Shown piece by piece: positions 41,702 through 50,898 of a stretch of 64,000 nt of DNA. The stretch comes from Rhodococcus sp. IEGM 1409. Its GTDB lineage: Bacteria > Actinomycetota > Actinomycetes > Mycobacteriales > Mycobacteriaceae. Each line of letters begins with the position of its first letter. Positions within the stretch are counted from its first letter, which is position 1. The translations under genes and the position numbers were made by a program. The stretch covers positions 310,001 to 374,000 of the forward strand of contig NZ_JASHKN010000002.1 in assembly GCF_030056735.1 (NCBI RefSeq), in the 5' to 3' direction. A model generated the notes under the pieces. That model worked only from the letters and a program-made list of their open reading frames with translations, searched no databases and was not told where the DNA came from.

Positions 41702-42961
41702 GTGACTGCTCAACTGGAGAGAACCGAAACCCGCTCGTTGATACAAGGCCGTGTGCTCGTCTTCGCAGCGATTGCGATGTCTGCGCTCGTACTTCGACTT
41801 GCGGTGACCTCGTTCTCGCCGTTGGCGGCAGAGATTCGTGACGAGATCGGCTTCTCCGCCTCGATCGTCGGCGTCTTCGGCATGGTTCCGACCGCTATGT
41901 TCGCCATCTTCGGGCTCATCACCCCGGCCATCGCGAAACGCATCGGGCTCGAACGCACGGCCCTCGTTGCGATGCTGATGGCGGGCGTCGGAATGCTGTT
42001 GCGCGCCATGATGTCTCAGACGTGGTCGTTGCTGGCTCTGTCGGCTCTGGCGCTGGCCGGCATGGGAATCGGCAATGTCGTGATCCCGCCGTTGGTCAAG
42101 CGGTACTTCTCCGATCGCCTCGCCACCATGAGTTCGGTCTACATCGTGGCCGTGCAGATCGGCACCATCGTTCCGGCGTTCGTCGCAGTTCCGGTTGCCG
42201 ACGCCTTCGGGTGGCGATTCTCGATCGGCTGGTGGTCCGCCTTCGGATTCGCCGCCGCAGTACCCTGGTTGATCACCCTCGCTCGCTCGCGTAAGGCTCG
42301 CGCGAACGCCGAGTCCGTCGAGAATGCATCGGATTCTGTTGCGGCAGTGACGGAACAGCCACGCGGGCAGGTCTGGCGTTCGCCCGTGGCCTGGGGGATG
42401 GCCGGCATGTTCGGCATGACTTCGCTGATCACCTATTCGATGTTCACGTGGATTCCCTCGATCCTTCGTGATGCCGGCGCCAGTGACGCCTTCGGCGGAA
42501 CCATGGTCGGTATGTTCTCGGTGATCGGGCTCGTCGCAGCCTTCGGAGCACCGACGCTGTGCGCCCGCATGGCCAATCCGTTCCCCGTCGTGATCGCGTG
42601 TGCCGTCTGTTACCTCGTCGGAATGGGCGGACTCTACTTCGCCCCGATGGCGGCACCGATCGTGTGGGTTGTCGTCCTGGGCCTCGGCCCGAGTACGTTC
42701 CCGATGTCACTCACACTGATCAATCTGCGCACACGTTCGCACATCGGCTCCTCCGCCCTGTCCGGTTTCACCCAGGGCATCGGCTACTCCGTTGCCTGCC
42801 TCGGTCCGCTCCTGTTCGGCGTTTTCCATGACGTGTCCGGTGGATACGCTGCGCCGTTCGGCTTGCTCGTCGTCGCGGTGATCGTGGTGCTTCTGGGTGC
42901 CTACCAGGCGTGCAAGCCTCGGATGCTCGAGGACTCCTGGCACGCGCCCGCGAAAAACTAG
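41702..42961 (+). CDS. MFS transporter, CynX/NimT family
   Basis: 419-aa transporter with about 12 transmembrane helices, related to the cyanate permease CynX and the nitroimidazole transporter NimT. No cyanase gene is nearby. The central loop (RSRKARANAESVENASDSVAA) divides the two six-helix halves. GTG 41702; upstream in-frame codons have less support. The divergent GntR gene is probably its regulator. Confidence 0.9.
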   Translation: MTAQLERTETRSLIQGRVLVFAAIAMSALVLRLAVTSFSPLAAEIRDEIGFSASIVGVFGMVPTAMFAIFGLITPAIAKRIGLERTALVAMLMAGVGMLLRAMMSQTWSLLALSALALAGMGIGNVVIPPLVKRYFSDRLATMSSVYIVAVQIGTIVPAFVAVPVADAFGWRFSIGWWSAFGFAAAVPWLITLARSRKARANAESVENASDSVAAVTEQPRGQVWRSPVAWGMAGMFGMTSLITYSMFTWIPSILRDAGASDAFGGTMVGMFSVIGLVAAFGAPTLCARMANPFPVVIACAVCYLVGMGGLYFAPMAAPIVWVVVLGLGPSTFPMSLTLINLRTRSHIGSSALSGFTQGIGYSVACLGPLLFGVFHDVSGGYAAPFGLLVVAVIVVLLGAYQACKPRMLEDSWHAPAKN

Positions 42962-43077
42962 CTCACATCCGGCCTTGTTACCGGGTGAGGATCAATTGAC
43001 TTCGCGGTCATCGCGCGCAGCACCGGCGCAATAACCGTTTTCTATCTTTGGGTCTCCAACATATTCAGGAGGCCCTG

Positions 43078-44475
43078 GTGAGTCATTACATCGAGCATTG
43101 GGATGCAGAGGACGTCGACGCCTGGGAATCCGGCGGCAAGGACATCGCGAAGCGAAACCTGATCTGGTCAGTGGTGGCCGAACACGTCGGCTTCTCGATC
43201 TGGTCGATCTGGTCCGTGATGGTGTTGTTCATGCCGACGGATATCTACGGCATCGACGCGGCCGGAAAGTTCTTCCTCGTCGCAGTGCCCACACTCGTCG
43301 GGTCGGTCCTCCGCATTCCGTACACGGTTGCCACCGCACGCTTCGGTGGTCGCAACTGGACGGTCATGAGTGCGCTGTTCCTCTTCGTACCAACACTTCT
43401 CACGCTCTACCTGATGATGAATCCGGGAGCGTCCTACACCACGTTCATGTTGGTGGCGGCCACAGCCGGCATCGGTGGCGGCAACTTCGCGTCGTCGATG
43501 ACCAACATCAATGCCTTCTACCCGCAGCGCCTCAAGGGGTGGGCGCTCGGACTCAACGCAGGCGGCGGCAACATCGGTGTACCGATGATCCAGCTGATCG
43601 GCCTGCTGGTGATCGCCACCGTCGGTAACCGTGCTCCGTGGATCGTGTGCGCCGTCTATCTCGTGTTCATCGCGGCCGCTGCCGTCGGCGCTGCACTGTT
43701 CATGGACAACCTGGGCAACCAGAAGTCGGACCTGCGCTCGATGGCCAAGGCGCTGAAGTTCTCCGAGTCCTGGGTGATCAGCTTCCTGTACATCGGTACG
43801 TTCGGTTCCTTCATCGGATTCAGCTTCGCCTTCGGTCAGGTTCTGCAGATCAACTTTCTCGCCGGCGGTGCCACTCCGGCAGCGGCGGCCCTGCATGCAG
43901 CACAGATCGCCTTCATCGGACCGCTCCTCGGCTCGATCGCTCGCCCTCTCGGCGGCAAACTGGCCGACCGGATCGGCGGCGGCAAGATCACCATGTGGAC
44001 GTTTGTCGCCATGGCGTTCGCGGCATCGATCCTCGTGACGGCCGGAACAATGGACGACAACACTGCGGGTGTCGCGAGCGCCGGGATCATGGTGACGTTC
44101 GTTCTCGGGTTCATCGCCCTGTTCCTGCTCTCGGGCATCGGAAACGGATCCGTCTACAAGATGATCCCGGCAATCTTCGAAGCGAAGGCTCAGAGCTTCG
44201 ACCACATGGATCGCGGCGAAAAGGCAACATGGTCGCGCAGCATTTCCGGCGCGCTCATCGGATTCGCCGGTGCGGTAGGCGGTTTGGGCGGTGTCGGCAT
44301 CAACCTGGTCCTGCGCGCGTCGTACAGCAGCCCCGCGAAGTCGGCGACCATGGCCTTCTGGGTCTTCCTGGCCTTCTACATCGCCTGCATCGCGGTCACC
44401 TGGTTCGTCTTCCTGCGCAAGCCGTCGACGCTGACCACGGACGTCGACGACACGAAGGTCGCCGTCACGGTATGA
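43078..44475 (+). CDS. narK: Nitrate/nitrite transporter NarK-type
   Basis: 465-aa NNP-family MFS transporter with 12 predicted helices. The nitrate signatures are GIGGGNFASSMTNINAFYP (about 133-151) and a second Gly-rich stretch GAVGGLGGVGINL (about 405). The N-terminal sequence HWDAEDVDAWESGGKDIAKRNL is typical of actinobacterial NarK3-like proteins. GTG 43078 has AGGAGG seven bases before. First gene of the run to cbiX; the 116-bp gap upstream should hold its promoter. Confidence 0.93.
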   Translation: MSHYIEHWDAEDVDAWESGGKDIAKRNLIWSVVAEHVGFSIWSIWSVMVLFMPTDIYGIDAAGKFFLVAVPTLVGSVLRIPYTVATARFGGRNWTVMSALFLFVPTLLTLYLMMNPGASYTTFMLVAATAGIGGGNFASSMTNINAFYPQRLKGWALGLNAGGGNIGVPMIQLIGLLVIATVGNRAPWIVCAVYLVFIAAAAVGAALFMDNLGNQKSDLRSMAKALKFSESWVISFLYIGTFGSFIGFSFAFGQVLQINFLAGGATPAAAALHAAQIAFIGPLLGSIARPLGGKLADRIGGGKITMWTFVAMAFAASILVTAGTMDDNTAGVASAGIMVTFVLGFIALFLLSGIGNGSVYKMIPAIFEAKAQSFDHMDRGEKATWSRSISGALIGFAGAVGGLGGVGINLVLRASYSSPAKSATMAFWVFLAFYIACIAVTWFVFLRKPSTLTTDVDDTKVAVTV

Positions 44476-44527
44476 CGACCGCTCCGCAGAATCTCAGAAC
44501 ACTCTCGTACCTCAGGAAGTAGGCGTC

Positions 44528-47029
44528 ATGAGCAAGTCGGTTGTTGTCATCGGACACGGAATGGTCGGACACCGATTCGTCGAGGCACTGCGTTCGCGCG
44601 ACGAAGCGAACAACTGGTCGGTGACCGTGCTCTGCGACGAGCAGTACGCAGCGTACGACCGAGTCGGGCTGTCCTCGTACGTCGGAGCGTGGGACCCCAA
44701 GGAATTGGCACTGGCCGGAAACGACTACGTCGGCGACAGCCTGGTCGATCTCCGGGTGGGGGAGGGCGCGCTCTCGATCGACAAAGACGCCCGCACAGTC
44801 ACGACAACCACCGGCAACACGATCTCCTACGACGCTCTGGTGATGGCGACCGGTTCGTATCCGTTCGTGCCTCCCGTACCGGGGCACGACGGTGACGGAT
44901 GTTTTGTCTACCGCACTCTCGACGACCTCGACGGTATCCGGGCTGCCGCCGACAAGGCGGGCCCTGGCGCTGTCGGCGTCGTGGTGGGTGGCGGTCTTCT
45001 CGGACTCGAGGCGGCAAATGCGCTCTCGCTCATGGGAATGACGGCACACGTTGTCGAACACAATGCGCGACTGATGCCGATGCAGGTCGACGAAGGCGGC
45101 GGCGCGCTGCTCGCCCGGCTTGTCACCGAGCTGGGGCTCACCGTCCACACCGGTGTCGGCACAGCAGGAATCTCTCAGGCCGACAACGGAATTGTGGTCG
45201 AGCTGTCCGACGGTTCCACCATCGACGCGTCGTTGCTCGTCTTCTCGGCCGGAGTCCGGCCGCGCGATCAGCTGGCCCGCGACGCCGGCATCGCGGTGGG
45301 TGAGCGCGGCGGTATCCTGACTGACCTCGGCTGTGTGACGTCGGATGAGAACGTCTACGCAGTCGGCGAATGTGCTGCGGTGGAGGGTCGTTGCTACGGA
45401 CTGGTCGCTCCCGGTTACACGACGGCCGAGATCGTTGCGGACCGCCTGCTCGGCGGCGCCGCGGATTTCCCGGGCGCCGACATGTCCACCAAGCTCAAGC
45501 TCATGGGTGTCGACGTCGCCAGCTTCGGTGACGCGATGGCGACTTCGCCGGGCGCTCTCGAAGTTGTCCTCAGCGACGCGTCCAAGGGGACGTACGCGAA
45601 GCTCGTCGTCTCCGACGATGCGAAGATCCTGCTCGGCGGCATTCTTGTCGGTGACGCGTCAGCCTATGCATCGCTGCGCCCGCTGGTCGGTCGTGAACTA
45701 CCCGGTGACCCGGCGGCGTTGATCTCGCCCGCGGGGGAGAAGCCGGGTGCAGGATCGCTGCCCGACGACGCCGAGGTGTGCTCGTGCAACGCGGTGACCA
45801 AGGGCGCCATCTGCGGTGCTATCGCAGCCGGTGCTTGCGACATCGCTTCGGTGAAAGCGTGCACGAGCGCCGGAACCACCTGTGGTGGTTGCCTTCCCAC
45901 TGTCAAGCAACTGCTGGCCGATTCCGGCGTCGTGATGTCGAAGGCGTTGTGCGAGCACTTCGCACAGTCACGTGCCGAGCTGTTCCAGATCGTGCAGTCG
46001 ACGCAGACCAGAACCTTCTCGGCGCTGATCGCCAAGTACGGCAAGGGAGCCGGCTGCGATATCTGCAAGCCGGTTGTCGCCTCGATTCTGGCGTCGACGG
46101 ATTCCGATCACATTCTGCACCGTCAGCAGGCGTCGCTGCAGGACACGAACGATCACTTCCTGGCGAACATCCAGAAGAACGGTACGTACTCGGTGGTCCC
46201 GCGGATGCCCGGCGGTGAGGTCACCGGCGAACAGCTCATCGTCATCGGCGAGGTGGCGCGCGACTTCGGCCTGTACACGAAGGTGACAGGCGGTCAGCGC
46301 ATCGACTTGTTCGGCGCCCGCGTCGAACAGTTGCCGGCGATCTGGAAGCGTCTGGTCGACGCCGGGATGGAATCGGGCCAGGCATACGGCAAATCTCTTC
46401 GTACCGTCAAGAGTTGTGTCGGTTCGAGTTGGTGCCGCTACGGCGTCCAGGACTCGGTGGGCATGGCCGTCGATCTCGAGAACCGCTACCGCGGCCTGCG
46501 TTCGCCGCACAAGATCAAGTTCGGCGTCTCGGGTTGCGCCCGTGAATGTGCCGAAGCGCGTGGCAAGGACGTTGGCGTCATCGCGACGGAGAACGGTTGG
46601 AATCTGTACGTGGGCGGTAACGGCGGACAGTCGCCCAAACACGCTCAATTGCTTGCCGGAGGCCTCGACGACGCGACCTTGGTCAAGTACATCGACCGCT
46701 ACCTCATGTTCTACATCCGCACCGCCGATCGCCTGCAGCGCACTGCGCCGTGGGTCGAATCACTCGACGGCGGACTCGATCACCTCAAGGCCGTGATTTG
46801 TGAAGACAGCCTGGGAATCGGCGAAGAACTCGAGGCTCTGATGGCCAAGCACGTCGAGGGCTACCAGGACGAATGGGCTGGTGTGCTGGGTGATCCGGAG
46901 AAGTTGTCGAGGTTCGTCTCGTTTGTCAACGCACCGGAAGAAGCCGACCCGACGGTTGTGTTCGACGAGACCGGAGTGCGCAAGGTTCCAGTCCTGATGG
47001 GTATGCCGCGCATCCCTACGCGCCGGTAA
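44528..47029 (+). CDS. nirB: NAD(P)H-dependent nitrite reductase, large subunit
   Basis: 833-aa cytosolic enzyme reducing nitrite to ammonium with six electrons. FAD- and NAD-binding halves are at about 1-400 (GHGMVGHRFVEAL; VVVGGGLLGLEAA). The BFD-type [2Fe-2S] cluster is CSCNAVTKGAIC...CTSAGTTCGGC. The C-terminal sulfite-reductase-like siroheme/[4Fe-4S] domain has CVGSSWCRYG and GVSGCARECAE. ATG 44528. It needs siroheme, which explains cbiX in the same run. Confidence 0.96.
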   Translation: MSKSVVVIGHGMVGHRFVEALRSRDEANNWSVTVLCDEQYAAYDRVGLSSYVGAWDPKELALAGNDYVGDSLVDLRVGEGALSIDKDARTVTTTTGNTISYDALVMATGSYPFVPPVPGHDGDGCFVYRTLDDLDGIRAAADKAGPGAVGVVVGGGLLGLEAANALSLMGMTAHVVEHNARLMPMQVDEGGGALLARLVTELGLTVHTGVGTAGISQADNGIVVELSDGSTIDASLLVFSAGVRPRDQLARDAGIAVGERGGILTDLGCVTSDENVYAVGECAAVEGRCYGLVAPGYTTAEIVADRLLGGAADFPGADMSTKLKLMGVDVASFGDAMATSPGALEVVLSDASKGTYAKLVVSDDAKILLGGILVGDASAYASLRPLVGRELPGDPAALISPAGEKPGAGSLPDDAEVCSCNAVTKGAICGAIAAGACDIASVKACTSAGTTCGGCLPTVKQLLADSGVVMSKALCEHFAQSRAELFQIVQSTQTRTFSALIAKYGKGAGCDICKPVVASILASTDSDHILHRQQASLQDTNDHFLANIQKNGTYSVVPRMPGGEVTGEQLIVIGEVARDFGLYTKVTGGQRIDLFGARVEQLPAIWKRLVDAGMESGQAYGKSLRTVKSCVGSSWCRYGVQDSVGMAVDLENRYRGLRSPHKIKFGVSGCARECAEARGKDVGVIATENGWNLYVGGNGGQSPKHAQLLAGGLDDATLVKYIDRYLMFYIRTADRLQRTAPWVESLDGGLDHLKAVICEDSLGIGEELEALMAKHVEGYQDEWAGVLGDPEKLSRFVSFVNAPEEADPTVVFDETGVRKVPVLMGMPRIPTRR

Positions 47030-47039
47030 TAGTCGCGTA

Positions 47040-47058
47040 ACCCGTGGGAAACACGGGG
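47040..47058 (+). terminator. Hairpin between nirB and nirD
   Basis: ACCCGTG (47040-47046), loop GGAAA, CACGGGGT (47052-47059): a seven-base stem without U-tract. It could lower downstream transcription rather than end it. Confidence 0.45.
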
Positions 47059-47119
47059 TCCGTAGAAACGTAGACAAGAACCCGCGCGACGTTGTCGCCG
47101 GATCGACAGGAGGACTTCG

Positions 47120-47533
47120 ATGAGTGTCATCGATGCGCAGATCGCCAAGCTGGATTCGGATCGACTCGAATGGACGTCGGCCTGCCCGCTGAGCCATCTG
47201 ATCCCTGGACGCGGGGTCGCCGTGCTTCTTCGAGGTGGCGAGCAGGTGGCACTGTTCCTGCTCGAGGACGGCACGCTGAGAGCCGTCAGCAACTTTGATC
47301 CGTACGGCCGCGCCGCGGTGATGTCGCGCGGACTCGTCGGCGACCGTGACGGTGAACCGATCGTCGTCTCGCCGCTGCTCAAGCAGGCGTTCTCGCTGGT
47401 CGACGGCCGAGCGCTGGACGACTCGTCGGTCGCGCTACCGGTGTACGGGGTCCGCGTCTGGGCCGGTGTGGTTCAGGTACACAGCCTACAAATGCAGGGC
47501 GTTCGCTCGACTGTCCCCGATGCAGTCTCGTGA
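47120..47533 (+). CDS. nirD: Nitrite reductase small subunit
   Basis: 137-aa Rieske-fold partner of NirB. As in other NirD proteins the [2Fe-2S] Cys/His ligands are absent: only one Cys (ACPLSHL) is present. The SNFDPYGRAAVMSRGLVGDRDGEP and SPLLKQAFSLVDG segments are conserved. ATG 47120 with AGGAGG upstream. Its last bases overlap the next gene (GTGA). Confidence 0.94.
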   Translation: MSVIDAQIAKLDSDRLEWTSACPLSHLIPGRGVAVLLRGGEQVALFLLEDGTLRAVSNFDPYGRAAVMSRGLVGDRDGEPIVVSPLLKQAFSLVDGRALDDSSVALPVYGVRVWAGVVQVHSLQMQGVRSTVPDAVS

Positions 47534-48690
47534 GTGACGACATGCCGTTGGCTGGATTCACGGTAGGTATCACCGCTTCGCGCCGCGCCGAGGAATTCGC
47601 GACGTTGCTGACTCGTCGGGGAGCGGATGTCGTTCACGCTCCGGCGATTCGAATCATTCCACTCGCCGACGACCGCGAGCTCGAAAGGGTGACACAGCAG
47701 ATCATCTCGGATCCCCCCGAGGTGGTTGTCGCGACTACCGGGATCGGATTCCGGGGTTGGCTGGAAGCCGCCGACGGGTGGGGTGAGGCCGAAAATCTCG
47801 GATCCGCGTTGGGCTCGGCTCGTCTGCTTGCACGCGGCCCCAAAGCCAAAGGCGCAATCCGCGCAGCCGACCTGCGTGAAGAATGGTCGCCGGCGTCCGA
47901 GTCGTCCGCCGAAGTGCTCGAACATCTTCTTGCAGAAGGAGTCTCGGGCAAGAGAATCGCTGTACAACTGCACGGTGCAACCACTGAATGGGAGCCGATT
48001 CCCGATTTCTGTCAGGTGCTGCGCGAGGCCGGTGCGGAGGTCATCGCGGTGCCCGTCTATCGATGGGAACAGCCGGAGGATCCGACGCTGCTCGACCGGA
48101 TGATCGACGCCATCGCTTCAGCCGGAATCGATGCGGTCAGTTTCACCAGTGCACCGGCCGTAGCCTCGATGTTGATGCGAGCCGACCAAACCGGGGATCT
48201 CGGCGACATGCTCGACGCGATGAGGGGCCCGGTAGCAGCAATGTGCGTCGGTCCGGTGACGTCGGCGCCGCTCGAGGCATTGAACGTGCCGACCACGGCT
48301 CCCTCGCGAGCGCGTCTGGGGGCGCTCGCGCGTCACATTGTCGACGAACTCCCGCAGCGAGCCAACAAGATTCAAGCCGGTGAACACGAAATCAGTATTC
48401 GCGGAGGATGCGTGGTCGTCGACGGCGAAGTGAAGCAGTTGCCGCCCGCCGCGATGTCTCTGATCCGCACGCTCGGGGCCAGCCCTGGGCGAGTCGTCTC
48501 CCGCGACGAGCTTCTCGCTTCACTTCCCGGTGGTGGCGGCGACACCCACGCCGTCGAGACCGCCGTCGCCCGGTTGCGCGCGTGCCTCGGTGCCCCCAAA
48601 GCCGTTCAGACCGTGGTCAAACGAGGCTACCGACTTGCCCTCGACCCCGGTGACTATGCACAGAATTCAGGTGACTATGCAACGCGATGA
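47530..48690 (+). CDS. nnaR: HemD-like/winged-helix nitrite assimilation regulator NnaR
   Basis: 386-aa fusion. Residues about 10-260 form a uroporphyrinogen-III synthase (HemD) fold (TVGITASRRAEEFATLLTRRGADVVHAPAI...), and about 280-380 an OmpR-type winged helix (MSLIRTLGASPGRVVSRDELLASL, TVVKRGYRLAL). This is the architecture of NnaR (MSMEG_0432, Rv0260c), which with GlnR activates nirBD. Enzymatic HemD activity is doubtful in the family. Co-translated with nirD; the C terminus ends in a repeated GDYA. Confidence 0.88.
   Translation: MSDDMPLAGFTVGITASRRAEEFATLLTRRGADVVHAPAIRIIPLADDRELERVTQQIISDPPEVVVATTGIGFRGWLEAADGWGEAENLGSALGSARLLARGPKAKGAIRAADLREEWSPASESSAEVLEHLLAEGVSGKRIAVQLHGATTEWEPIPDFCQVLREAGAEVIAVPVYRWEQPEDPTLLDRMIDAIASAGIDAVSFTSAPAVASMLMRADQTGDLGDMLDAMRGPVAAMCVGPVTSAPLEALNVPTTAPSRARLGALARHIVDELPQRANKIQAGEHEISIRGGCVVVDGEVKQLPPAAMSLIRTLGASPGRVVSRDELLASLPGGGGDTHAVETAVARLRACLGAPKAVQTVVKRGYRLALDPGDYAQNSGDYATR
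48649..48681. repeat. Direct repeat at nnaR 3' end / cbiX start
   Basis: GGTGACTATGCA at 48649-48660 and 48670-48681, period 21 bp. It encodes the duplicated GDYA of NnaR and places two ATG codons in the frame of the next gene (48656 and 48677). Confidence 0.9.
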
Positions 48691-49426
48691 CGATGTACTC
48701 GTACTGGTAGCTCACGGCACGCGTAGTGCACGCGGCGTGGAAATGGTTGCCGCGCTTGCTGAAGCCGTCGGCAAGCGCGTCGGGCGTACTCGCGTTGCAT
48801 TCGTCGATGTGCTCGGTCCGTCACCTTCGGAAGTTCTCCGGGACACTCCAGGGCGAGCGATTCTCGTACCCGCTTTCCTGGCGTCGGGTTATCACGTCCA
48901 CACCGACGTTCGACGCGAAGTTGCGATAAGTGAGCACGCGGCCGTGACCGTGACGCCTGCTCTCGGACCCGATCCGGCTCTGGCGCGGGTACTGCTTCGA
49001 CGATTGGCCGAAGTGGGGTGGAATCCGGGTGACGCGATAGTGCTTGCTGCTGCCGGGTCCTCCGATGCCCGCGCGCTGAGAGACGTCGAGCGCGCTGCGC
49101 TGATGCTCGCCGAAGTGGCGGGAAATCGCGTGGATATCGGATACATCGCAACTGGAGAACCGAAGGTAGCCGATGTTGTTGCAGCAGCACGCGTTCGCGG
49201 CGCGAAGCGAGTTTTTGTCGCCTCGTACCTCCTCGCTCACGGACTGTTTCACGAGAGGTTGCACGTTGCAGGAGCTGACGGTGTCACCGAACCGCTCGGA
49301 GTCGACCAAGGAGTGGTGGACCTTGTCGTGAATCGGTATGAGAGTGCGCGAGGGGAACTAGTATCGCTGCATGACGTCTCACTCCGTAACACCGACGTAT
49401 GCCGACCTGGTCGCAGCGGTTCGTGA
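48677..49426 (+). CDS. Sirohydrochlorin chelatase, CbiX/SirB type
   Basis: 249-aa class II chelatase with two similar halves. The first opens VLVLVAHGTRSARG (catalytic His in AHGT) and has YHVHTDVRREV; the second has VASYLLAHGLFHERL. It inserts Fe2+ (or Co2+) into sirohydrochlorin, so here it most likely supplies siroheme for NirB. ATG 48677 is the last of several in-frame starts in a direct repeat. The gene overlaps nnaR by 14 bp and the next gene by 56 bp. Confidence 0.87.
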   Translation: MQRDDDVLVLVAHGTRSARGVEMVAALAEAVGKRVGRTRVAFVDVLGPSPSEVLRDTPGRAILVPAFLASGYHVHTDVRREVAISEHAAVTVTPALGPDPALARVLLRRLAEVGWNPGDAIVLAAAGSSDARALRDVERAALMLAEVAGNRVDIGYIATGEPKVADVVAAARVRGAKRVFVASYLLAHGLFHERLHVAGADGVTEPLGVDQGVVDLVVNRYESARGELVSLHDVSLRNTDVCRPGRSGS

Positions 49427-50018
49427 ATCCGACGTCAAGGCACAGGCTCTCATCGGTGAACTGACCGAAGATCAGGTACGTGAGCCGTCCGGGCTACCCG
49501 GATGGAGCCGCGGGCACGTCGTCACCCACCTCTCGCGCAACGCTGACGCGCTGGGCAGATTTGTTGCCGGAGTGCGCAGCGGCGAGTCGGGGGAGATGTA
49601 CCCCGGGGGACCGGACGCGCGCAACGCTGCAATCGACGAAGGTGCCGATCGCCCGGCCGAGTTGTTGGCACTCGACTATCGCTTCTCGGGAACGAGACTG
49701 GTCGACGCATTGGCTGACCTCCCGACAGATCGACTGGACACGCCGGTTCCGTGGCGCAAACCTGTCACGGCATTCGATCTACCGATCCTGCGCTGGAACG
49801 AGATCGAGATTCACTTGCTCGACCTCGACATCGGTTACACCTGCCACGATTGGCCGGCCGAGTTCGTGGAATTCACGCTCGCCAGTCAGTTGGGCGCACT
49901 CGAGACGGCTGTTCCTGGTGTACGAGTGCCGTCACTGTCCGACGCGGAGACCTTGGCCTGGTTGGTCGGGAGGCCGACGAGAGTGGGGCTGCCTACCCTC
50001 CCCGCCTGGCCGTTCTGA
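49371..50018 (+). CDS. Mycothiol-dependent maleylpyruvate isomerase-type protein
   Basis: 215-aa DinB/MDMPI-fold protein. LPGWSRGHVVTHLSRNADAL (about 41-60) gives the first metal-binding His, and WNEIEIHLLDLDIGY (about 142-156) carries Glu/His ligands. It resembles mycothiol-dependent maleylpyruvate isomerases but lacks gentisate-pathway neighbours, so the substrate is open. ATG 49371 lies inside the preceding gene and no later ATG, GTG or TTG occurs in the first 22 codons, so the 56-bp overlap appears genuine. Confidence 0.82.
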   Translation: MTSHSVTPTYADLVAAVRESDVKAQALIGELTEDQVREPSGLPGWSRGHVVTHLSRNADALGRFVAGVRSGESGEMYPGGPDARNAAIDEGADRPAELLALDYRFSGTRLVDALADLPTDRLDTPVPWRKPVTAFDLPILRWNEIEIHLLDLDIGYTCHDWPAEFVEFTLASQLGALETAVPGVRVPSLSDAETLAWLVGRPTRVGLPTLPAWPF

Positions 50019-50051
50019 GATACAGCCGTTCTGAGATACAGCCGTTCTGAG
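50009..50051. repeat. 16-bp tandem repeat at MDMPI stop
   Basis: GCCGTTCTGAGATACA at 50009-50024 and 50025-50040, followed by an 11-bp partial copy. The gene's TGA stop (50016-50018) is in the first copy and recurs in each. Confidence 0.95.
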
Positions 50052-50053
50052 AG

Positions 50054-50821
50054 TTAGAAGAGGGTGGGGGCGCTGACGTCGTTGCGTGCTTGGGCCAGTC
50101 GCGCACTCCACCGCTTCACCAACCACATCTCGACGATTTCGGGTTGGGTGCCGGCGGCATAGGCCCAACTGTCGAGCAGTTCGCAGTACCGGCGGTAGCG
50201 ACGCGTCGTGAATCCGGTGACGGAAGGATCCTCGAGCCAGCCCTCGTGGATGAGCGTCGAGACGCCGTATTGGTCGATCATCTGAGCGCGTCGGCCTTCG
50301 TCCTGTACGCCCACCGCCCACATGAATGCGGCCATCAGCGATACCCCGACGCCGGGGGTGAGTGGCCACCCCGACCAGGTGTCGCGCCGAACGACCGGCA
50401 TGGACTTGTTTTTCGAACAGTGATCGAGAATGGCCGTGATCTGGGTCAGCGGATCCTCGTCCTCGCGGTGATGCGGATTGAAGACGTTGGGGAACCGCCG
50501 CGTGAACCGTCTGCTCTCGTGCGAGCCTTGCCAGGCGGCGCAGAGGAACAGCAGTCCGAGACCGTCGTGCTGGGCGACGACGAGGTCGCTCGCCGGGCGA
50601 AGGTCGTTGCGTTGAACGATGGCTCGGCCTTCGGTGATCACTTTGCCGTCCAGATCGCGCCCGCGCAGGCTGATCGTGTGGCCGGCATCCTTCAGGTGTG
50701 CGTTCCACCAGTCCAGGTCGACGGTGGCTTCGTCGTCGAGGACGTGCAGTGGAAAGGTGCGGGAGCGGCACCACTCGACCAATGCGTCCGGCGGTTCGAA
50801 TCCTTCGTCGACACGATTCAT
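50054..50821 (-). CDS. Protein of unknown function, 255 aa
   Basis: I do not recognise this family. It is soluble and Trp/Arg-rich, with WWNAHLKDAGHTISLRGRDL near residues 38-57, a central FPNVFNPHHREDEDP and a helical C terminus (RRYCELLDSWAYAAG). There is no signal peptide or membrane helix. ATG 50821 is followed by a coherent reading frame with normal codon bias. Its start is 77 bp from the divergent lipoprotein. It may belong to a Rhodococcus-restricted group. Confidence 0.7.
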   Translation of the reverse strand: MNRVDEGFEPPDALVEWCRSRTFPLHVLDDEATVDLDWWNAHLKDAGHTISLRGRDLDGKVITEGRAIVQRNDLRPASDLVVAQHDGLGLLFLCAAWQGSHESRRFTRRFPNVFNPHHREDEDPLTQITAILDHCSKNKSMPVVRRDTWSGWPLTPGVGVSLMAAFMWAVGVQDEGRRAQMIDQYGVSTLIHEGWLEDPSVTGFTTRRYRRYCELLDSWAYAAGTQPEIVEMWLVKRWSARLAQARNDVSAPTLF

Positions 50822-50898
50822 GGCGCGATGATCCCACGAGTCGCCGACAGAAACACGGTCGACCTGATCGAACCGGACACTCGCGGTACGCTCCGCTC

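Noticed and set aside
42962..43077. Possible GlnR box upstream of narK (GTTAC near 42978 and a GAAAAC on the opposite strand).
   Set aside because: Only one half-site fits GTnAC-N6-GAAAC; spacing and the second site do not match. Control by GlnR/NnaR remains likely from context but is not supported by a clear motif.
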